Part shown: piece by piece, positions 57,531-64,000 of the stretch
Numbering within the stretch: the stretch's first letter is position 1
How the letters are laid out: every line of letters starts with the position of its first letter
Source: Dendrolimus kikuchii
Taxonomy: Eukaryota; Arthropoda; Insecta; Lepidoptera; Lasiocampidae
Direction of reading: 5' to 3'
Length of the DNA: 64,000 bases
NCBI GenBank assembly: GCA_019925095.2
Contig: CM034411.1
Coordinates: 7,524,001 to 7,588,000 of the forward strand
Made by a program: the position numbers and the translations under genes
Notes under the pieces: generated by a model
Database searches by the model: none
Seen by the model: the letters and a program-made list of their open reading frames with translations, nothing else
Told to the model about the DNA's origin: nothing

Positions 57531-59227
57531 TCCCTATTAATATTATAAATGCGAAAGTAACTCTGTCTGTCTGTCTGTTCCGTTTTCACGTAAAAACTAC
57601 TGGACCGATTTGGCTGAAACTCAGTATATATATATTTTCGATGCCAAGAATGAACATAGGATACTTTTTATCCCGGAAAATGAGATCGTTTCCGGGATAA
57701 AAGTATATTTGTCTCTCTGTTTGTTATCCTTTTATGGAAAGACTATTGGACCGATTGGGCTGATAATCGGTACATATGTAGTTTGAATACCGAGGGTGGC
57801 CATGGGATACTTTTCATCCCGGATACTGGGATAGATTTATGTAAAGTTTATCCCGGAAACTAGGATAGGTTTTCTATTTGTGGTTTGCCATTTTCGTTAT
57901 TTTATTTATTTTGGTCAATTTGGTCGTTTATGTAGTTTTGGTAGTTTTGTTTGGCAGTTTTGGTAGTTGTGGTAGTATTGGTTGGTAGTTTTGCTATTTT
58001 CTGTAGTTTATGCTGATAGTTTTGGTAGCTGTAGTAGTTTTGGTAGTTGTGGTAGTTATGATAGTTGTGGTAGTTTTGGTAGTTGTGGTAGTTTTGATAG
58101 TTGCGGTAGTTTTGATAGTTGTGGTAGTTTTGGTAGTTGTAGTAGTTTTGATAGTTGTGGTAGTTTGGTTCGTTGTGGTGGTTTTGGTAGTTGTGGTAGT
58201 TTTGATTGGTAGATTTGGTAATTGTGGTAGTTTTGGTAATTGTGGTAGTTTTGATTGATAGATTTGGTAATTGTGGTAGTTTAGGTAGTTGTGGTAGTTT
58301 TGATTGGTAGATTTGGTAATTGTGGTAGTTTAGGTAGTTGTGGTAGTTTTGATTGGTGGATTTGATAGTTTGGGTAGATTTGGTAGTTGTGGTAGTTTTG
58401 ATAGTTGTGTTAGTTTTGGTAGTTGTGGTAGTTTTGGTAGTTGCGGTAGTTTTGATAGTTGTGTTAGTTTTGGTAGTTGTGGTAGTTTTGGTAGTTGTGG
58501 TAGTTTTGATAGTTGTGGTAGTTTTGGTTGATCGATTTGGTATATTCGGTTGTTTTGGTAGTTGCGGTAGTTTTGATAGTTGTGTTAGTTTTGGTAGTTG
58601 TGGTAGTTTTGGTAGTTGTGGTAGTTTTGATAGTTGTGGTAGTTTTGGTAGTTGTGGTAGTTTTGGTAGTTGTGGTAGTTTTGGTAGTTGTGGTAGTTTT
58701 GTTAGTTTTGGTAGTTATGATTGGTAGATTTGGTAATTGTGGTAGTTTTGGTACTTGTGGTAGTTTTGATTGGTAGATTTGGTAATTGTGGTAGTTTAGG
58801 TAGTTGTAGTAGTTATGGTTGGTGGATTTAGTAGTTTTGGTAGTTTCGGCAGTTTTAGTATGTTTGGTAGTTTGTGTAGTTTACACAATATTTATTTATA
58901 TAAATAAAACTAGAACGGGTTGAAATAGGGTATTAAAGTTTGTATGGGGGACCAATCATTTATCAAGTTTATACATACAAAAATTCACAATCTTTAAAAA
59001 AATGCGACTTTCGCTCGATCTGTCTGTCTGAATACCGAAAATGAACATAGATTCTATTCAGCCTGGTAGATAGGATAGTTTGCGACATAAAATGAAGTAA
59101 ATCTTCCGAGGGCAAATAGCACCAACATAAAAATACAATACAATATATCCTGTATTAACGCCTGCTCTTAAAACAAGAGGTACGCACCAGAGTTTGACGC
59201 GCGGCGGAGCCGCGGGGTAAACTCTAG
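57531..59227 (+). mobile_element. Helitron-like element (family K-related) with internal minisatellite
   Basis: About 1.7 kb. Begins TCCCTATTAATATTATAAAT and ends 'gcggcggagccgcggggtaaactCTAG' followed by T, after an A at 57530: the A|TC...CTRR|T rule of Helitrons. The body contains repeated 'ggaccgattt/g', 'gggatactttt.atcccgg' modules, then the minisatellite at 57950-58890. No Rep/helicase coding. Confidence 0.6.
57950..58890. repeat. 9-bp minisatellite (GTAGTTTTG / GTAGTTGTG), about 0.9 kb
   Basis: Built almost wholly from 9-mers GTAGTTTTG, GTAGTTGTG, ATAGTTGTG and ATAGTTTTG, with higher-order units of 18-27 and more bases. Breaks by 'gattggtagatttggtaat' occur several times. One frame reads as GSCGSFDSCGSFG and another as poly-Val/Leu (open to 124 codons). 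Because three frames stay open by repetition alone, I regard these as artefacts. Confidence 0.9.
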
Positions 59228-59325
59228 TAGATTATATAAATGACAGATTCCAGTTGTTTTTTTTATAAATAGCTGCAATGTACTGACACGGCATGTTTAG
59301 AATTTTATAATATTATAGGTAGATT

Positions 59326-60764
59326 ATTGCTGAACTAAATGAACTAGATAATTATCACATATATTTAGTGATTTCGTAGCCATTTTGGAAATCAGAACGT
59401 TTATGAACGGCCATGGCTACCTGTCTTGCTATTTACATCACAGTCGTTTTTCTCAGAATTACTGTGTATCCTGTATGGATTTATGAGCTGATATACTTAG
59501 ATATAACGCATTCCAACCTTGACAGTAAAAACGAGTGTGTGGTATCATAATATCCAGAATGTGTGTGCAGAATGCATAATAAAATTCGTTATACTCGTGT
59601 GTAAATTACTACCTACTTCACAAATGAAGAAACATTATTACAGAAGTGACGTCGAGGATATCATTTTAATCCCGTTAATGTAGCGACAAAGCCGATGTAT
59701 ACGCAAAAACTAATCACACGCACGTTAGTAATATCTTTATATGCTTTTCCACACAATGCGAAGACCTACACATTAATGGGTGTATTGTAATAAACACAGT
59801 ATGTCCTCATAAATCTCTCATAATAAAGATTTCGTTTGGCTTTTTATGCGTGGTCGCAGTGCTAGCGGTATTTGGTTGAAATAGTTAAAGTATATAAGAG
59901 AATGGTTTGTGTTCGAGCGTAGTGGTTTAAAGGTCCATTTTTTAAACATAGATACATATTATCACGCCCGTTTCCCTTAAGGGTAGGCAGAGACGATGGA
60001 TTTTGCTTCATCTACTTTCATTAAACTCTTCATACATACACGTTTATTATAGGTGTTTTTTACCTGGCCATTTTATTTATAATGAAAAATAAATCATACC
60101 TATAATCTTGTGTGCTTAGCTATTACTAGAAATAATGGTTAGTTATTACAATAAAGAAAGAAAGGTTACGTTTGAAATGTAACCATTAGCAATATTTAGA
60201 ATTATGAAGAGATTATATTAAAATTAAATAACAAGCATGTAAAATGTGACCTGAACAAACTACTTAACAGAATTGGCAAGTGAGATAATATTAGTTTTAT
60301 TTGTTACATTAATATATACTATTTCATAATAGTTTCTTTGTCGAGGTGTAATAAAATAAAAACTGCTTTTTTGGTTATCAAGAATTATACACATCAATAT
60401 AATTTCGCTTGAAATGGGACCCCACAAACATACCACCGAACGCCGATTCAATGTCGTCAAATCCCATAATCTATCGACTTAATATATCGATATATCTATT
60501 GTTATCGATATTTTTATGATCCCCGCCAGCTATAACGGTTATAATCCGTTTAATCACTTAACTGAATGGTTCAAGGCATCGAGATTATTTGATTCTGATA
60601 ATCGATTATTGTTATTAGAAAGCTTTCCAGAAGTTGACATAACGCCCAGGCTTGTTTTGATTCTAAAAAAAGACAAATAAATCACGATTGTACTTTAAGA
60701 TTATATAGTCCTCTCTTCTTTTTCCGGAGCACCTTCATCGCCAGATTAGCTAATAATTTTCTTT
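59326..60764. other. Mostly unassigned; family H tail at 59960-60040
   Basis: 'cacgcccgtttcccttaagggtaggcagagacgat' (59963) is the family H tail also at 47235. The rest is AT-rich with no recognised gene. Confidence 0.45.
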
Positions 60765-60850
60765 AATTTCGGTTGCCTGGTAGAGATCGCTTTAAGCGAT
60801 AAAAGGTCATCAAGATACTGTAAACATGGATTTTGTAAATAGATTTGCAA
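60765..60850 (+). repeat. LINE-J 3' end fragment
   Basis: 'ggttgcctggtagagatcgctttaagcgataa' plus downstream 'gcaataaagttataata'. Confidence 0.55.
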
Positions 60851-60874
60851 TAAAGTTATAATAATGATCTTGCT

Positions 60875-61062
60875 TGACCTTCCATGATCAAATTGATCGT
60901 GTACTAGCATAAGGTGATGTCGGGCGCCTTAAGAACAGACGAGCGTGCATGACAAGAGTTATGAATTTCAAAGAAGCAAGTGAGGTGTGTAAGAATAAGC
61001 CTAAATGGCGCTCTGTTGTTCGTGCCTACCCCGCAAGGGAACTGGCGTGAAGTTATGTATGT
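60875..61062 (+). mobile_element. LINE-D, 5'-truncated copy, 8-bp TSD
   Basis: Plus-sense LINE-D end with a short tail. ATCTTGCT at 60867-60874 and 61063-61070. A stop replaces a codon early on ('gtactagcataaggtg'). Confidence 0.8.
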
Positions 61063-61089
61063 ATCTTGCTCACAAGGTTACCACCATGT

Positions 61090-61410
61090 GGAACTTGGAC
61101 TCTATAATTAGTAGTGATTCTCCCGCACCGCGCCAATGATGCGCGTTGGACAATCGCTGGCAAACAAGGAGAATTGCCCAGTATCGATAGTGGTGTCTGT
61201 CAGTCACTGAACTAATAGCAAAGCCTTGACTGCCATCCTGAAAGGCTCTAGCTTGGTCTCTGGGTGAAGGGTCGGATGCAGAAGGTAGCTCTGTAAGACA
61301 CAGCCTATATTATGTGGAGGTTACTATCTCGGAAGCCTTAACCACCGGTAGATTGGACCCTAGGCCCGACTACCGGCGGCGATCGGTTTTTGTATATTTT
61401 TCACTAATTA
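61090..61410 (+). pseudogene. LINE-P 3' end, decayed
   Basis: 'ctctgggtgaagggtcggatgcagaaggtagctctgtaagacac' and 'aaccaccggtagattggaccctaggcccgactaccg' match 31990-32130. Several stops and shifts. Confidence 0.6.
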
Positions 61411-62189
61411 ATGTAAAAAAATGTAAATTAATAAACATGTAACAATAATTTATTCACAATTTTTTTAAACTATACAACATTTTAGAACTGAAGGCAAAAC
61501 ATTTTTGTAGAAGACATTTTACTAAGTGTTAACTATCTATGTATGTTTTTCCAATGGCTACGGGACCCTAAAAATATTTATTTATTTTTGAAGAGTCTGC
61601 TTCTAAGCTATTAAATACCACAATTCAAACCATATCGTTAGTTCAAAGATGGCGCAACCGCTGCATGCGCTCTGTGACATTGAGTGTGCGCGCATAACTG
61701 CTAGCACGCGACGCCACTCGTTCTCCCCTATGAGTTATGGAGAAATGCTATATCGATCGGATAGGGGACGTCGAAGCTAGGGTTGCCACCAGACAAGAAA
61801 TATTTTAATTAATTAATTAATTAATTTCTACATTTGTTTAAAAAAAAACAAATGATACTTATAACAGATTCATATCTATTAATCTAAAATTTAAATAAAT
61901 TCTCTTTATCAATTATTAGCTAGCACAACACTGCTCTTAGTAACACCAACATTAAATTCAGAAGAAGATGTATGTGTTTTGTTTTCTCTATGTTTTTTTG
62001 GTAATTTTCGGAATATACGGACACTCTTTCACCTTTTCTCTGAATTTATTTGGTTTATTCAAAGACAATAAGATGGCCAAGCATTCACAGTTCACTGCTA
62101 CCAGGAAGGCATATTCTGCAGTTTTGCACAATGGTCGAAAACAAAGTATTCATAAATTTACTATAATACATCACAAAACTGAATGTCTA
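61411..62189. other. Unassigned; (TTAA)n run at 61803-61827
   Basis: A GC-richer patch at 61640-61795 ('ctctgtgacattgagtgtgcgcgc', 'ggataggggacgtcgaagctagggttgcc') may be a MITE. The open frame 61968-62192 starts with a hydrophobic stretch but has no recognised domain, so I do not call it a gene. Confidence 0.35.
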
Positions 62190-62310
62190 TAATGTTATTA
62201 AAATTACTAGTTTCGTGTCTGTACATTAAAGCTATTTAAAAAGTAACAGCTGGGGTAGACTTGATGAACGATGGAGAGAACACGATGCATGGTTTTTATA
62301 TTTCTTGGCA
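62190..62310 (+). mobile_element. Family B 5' fragment
   Basis: 'gtttcgtgtctgtacattaaagctattt' and 'ggggtagacttgatgaacgatggagagaacacgatgcat' are the B 5' region. Confidence 0.55.
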
Positions 62311-62949
62311 ATTACAAAACACATATACATTAATTTGAATTATAATATTTTTACTTTTAAAAAGTGAAAAAGATTAATTAATTTTTTACTTTACAGTTTT
62401 AGATTGAATTTCAGTTGATAGTAAACTGCAAATAAAAATGTTTATTATGACAATTCTTCCATGGCAAAACAGACATTCAATTGTTTTAAATGAAATTAAA
62501 CCTGAAGAATACATTTAGATCATTATGACTTAAAATTATGTCATTATTTACTTCTTATAAGCTAATCATGCATATTGTAATATGTTCTAATGTAGCTGTA
62601 GCTCCTTAATACCGAGGATAAAATTGTCAAAAAAGTCGTCACTACCACGCCTAGCTCAAGATTGATTTAGTTCCTTTTGACATGTTGTATTTCTTTTATA
62701 CACAAATATTAAGCTAATTTAAAATAACAAGTGACAACCCTAGATCACGTGCTCTACAATGACAGATCGTGCGAAGTGCACGAGCCTGCGTGCATTATTG
62801 CCTGTCACAATTAATAGTTCTTTTAAAGTATAAAAATCTATGAACTGTAAATGTTTACTTATTAAACAAAAAAGATGTAACTTAGGATTTTTTATAGTAT
62901 TATAAATAGTTATATAATTAATTTCTTTCAGTGTTGAACAAGCATATAC
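62311..62949. other. Unassigned AT-rich DNA
   Basis: No gene or repeat recognised. Confidence 0.45.
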
Positions 62950-63238
62950 AGAGAAGAATACAATTTCCTGCGGCCTGTCGTAAGAGGCGACAATACAACC
63001 CACAAACAGGTGGTTGGGCATTTGCCCGTCTGGATGTCTACCACCTCTGGCTTTGAGTGTGCCGCTATAACAACCTTGAGTTGTGTCCCGGTATTAGTGG
63101 CCGGGTTCCAGTCTCCCTTAACAGAGCAGCAGCGCATTTGTAGCACCTTTGGTGTTGTAAATGTCCATAGGCAATAGTAACTGCTTTGCATCAGGTGAGC
63201 CGTCTGCCTGTCTACTGTACTCGACCAATAAGTAAAAA
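62950..63238 (+). repeat. SINE-A, near full-length copy
   Basis: Head slightly damaged ('cagagaagaatacaatttcctgcggcc'), tail diverged ('tactgtactcgaccaataagtaaaaaa'). The interior is intact. Confidence 0.7.
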
Positions 63239-63837
63239 ATATATATAGATATAGTAAAATTCAATAGGAACCAACTCTGAACCCAGTCAAATAAAAAACA
63301 GCTAGACAGAGAATCATTATCACCCTAGATATCTATCTATTACGAGGGTTTCACTAAACAAAAATCTATAGGGTATTCTCTAATAAAGGTTCTATTGTAC
63401 TTCCCCCTATATTTATAGTACAGTAGATAATATAATCTTTTATTATGCGGCATTACATTTTATGGTCGCCAGTCGAATTTCATTTGTCATTTCACGTGCT
63501 TTTGTGTTTGGCCTATTGTCTGTTCTGAGTATCGATATTATTTGTCTTAATCGATTTTCAATTTCATAGGTTTTGTTAAAGAAACGCTCGAACGGCGAAG
63601 GTCACAAAAAAAATATGACGAGTACTATTGGAAAACAAATGCTAGGAAGCAAATTTATAAACAAGAAGAACATAATAGAATAAAGAACATAAAGCCTAAA
63701 AACTATAACAATATCATTTTTTTTTTATTTTGTCTGTCAGTCTGTTAGTTTGTGTCAAATATGCTCCAAATAGGAAACAGGAGGCAGTAAAAAGTAAAGT
63801 AGATCAGGCAGATCCAGCACATGAAACCAATATCATT
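63239..63837. other. Unassigned AT-rich DNA
   Basis: No gene or repeat recognised. Confidence 0.45.
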
Positions 63838-63890
63838 ATAGGCGACGGTAACCACTTGTTATCAGATGTGCCGCCCGCCTGTCTGCTGTA
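63838..63890 (+). repeat. SINE-A / LINE-V tail fragment
   Basis: 'taggcgacggtaaccact' and 'gccgcccgcctgtctgctg' match the shared tail. Confidence 0.55.
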
Positions 63891-64000
63891 GAATACAATA
63901 TTTACAAATTTCCTAATTACGGGTAAATTATGGATCACTAGGCATATTCATGAGATAAATGCGTATAGGATCGTGTTATCTTAAGCGTTTTTAATATTTT

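Larger units (their letters stand above)
57195..59325 (-). mobile_element. Helitron-like element (family B), split in two by a family K element
   Basis: Left part 57195-57530 runs from 'ccccgggacacaaagtgctgcagc' to 'ttctccatcgtttata'. Right part, about 59243-59325, resumes 'gattccagttgttttttttata' to 'agaattttataatattatagg'. The two parts are consecutive in intact copies (30163-30705). A few bases at the right junction are unaccounted for. Confidence 0.6.

Noticed and set aside
57940..58890. CRISPR-like array
   Set aside because: The units are 9-bp near-identical repeats without spacers, in an insect-type genome.
61968..62192. Small membrane protein gene
   Set aside because: A hydrophobic start alone is not enough. 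No conserved domain, and the frame ends beside a Helitron-like fragment.

Overview
The window reads as non-coding nuclear DNA of an insect, most likely a moth or butterfly (Lepidoptera). It is strongly AT-rich, packed with short interspersed and nested repeats, and has no open reading frame that looks like a working host gene. The lepidopteran call rests on repeat types I associate with that order: Helitron-like elements ending in a 'gacgaagtcgcgggca...CTAG' type terminus, LINE 3' ends, tRNA-headed SINEs and palindromic MITEs. No rRNA, functional tRNA, CRISPR or bacterial-type signal was seen. All family assignments were made by eye; element borders are good to about 10 bases unless a target-site duplication (TSD) fixes them.

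Layout. 0-3.6 kb: a full-length SINE (SINE-A), a large inverted-repeat element, and a decayed LINE split by another SINE-A. 3.5-4.9 kb: a truncated SINE-A next to a broken endogenous viral element (EVE), the superfamily 1 RNA helicase core of an alphavirus-like positive-strand RNA virus, in three frames on the minus strand. 4.9-6.4 kb: featureless AT-rich DNA. 6.4-9.3 kb: back-to-back Helitron-like elements and a LINE inside a tRNA-type SINE. 9.6-14.3 kb: a foldback element holding a LINE tail, and other repeats. 14.7-17.0 kb and 26.5-27.0 kb: three solo LTRs. 17.7-18.2 kb: SINE-A split by a GC-rich poly(A) retroelement with a 14-bp TSD. 19-24.2 kb: MITEs and four LINE fragments. 24-35.6 kb: sparse AT-rich DNA with scattered repeats. 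37.0-39.0 kb: a LINE tail with a 77-bp TSD, and a SINE inside a degenerate minisatellite. 40-47.9 kb: Helitron-like elements, a MITE and nested retroelements. 49.7-50.1 kb: a LINE 3' end whose tail matches the tail of SINE-A. 55.6-56.5 kb: a second GC-rich retroelement inside SINE-A with a 16-bp TSD. 57.2-59.3 kb: a Helitron-like element carrying a 9-bp minisatellite nearly 1 kb long, nested in another element. 60.8-63.9 kb: more LINE and SINE fragments.

How the parts interact. The elements are parasites and hosts of each other. Non-autonomous SINE-A probably depended on the LINE seen at 49.7-50.1 kb. One LINE family (LINE-D, tetranucleotide ATGT tail) has left nine 5'-truncated copies, most with clear 8-14 bp TSDs, so it was active recently. 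Most insertions of note landed in older repeats. The most notable single item is the viral helicase relic.
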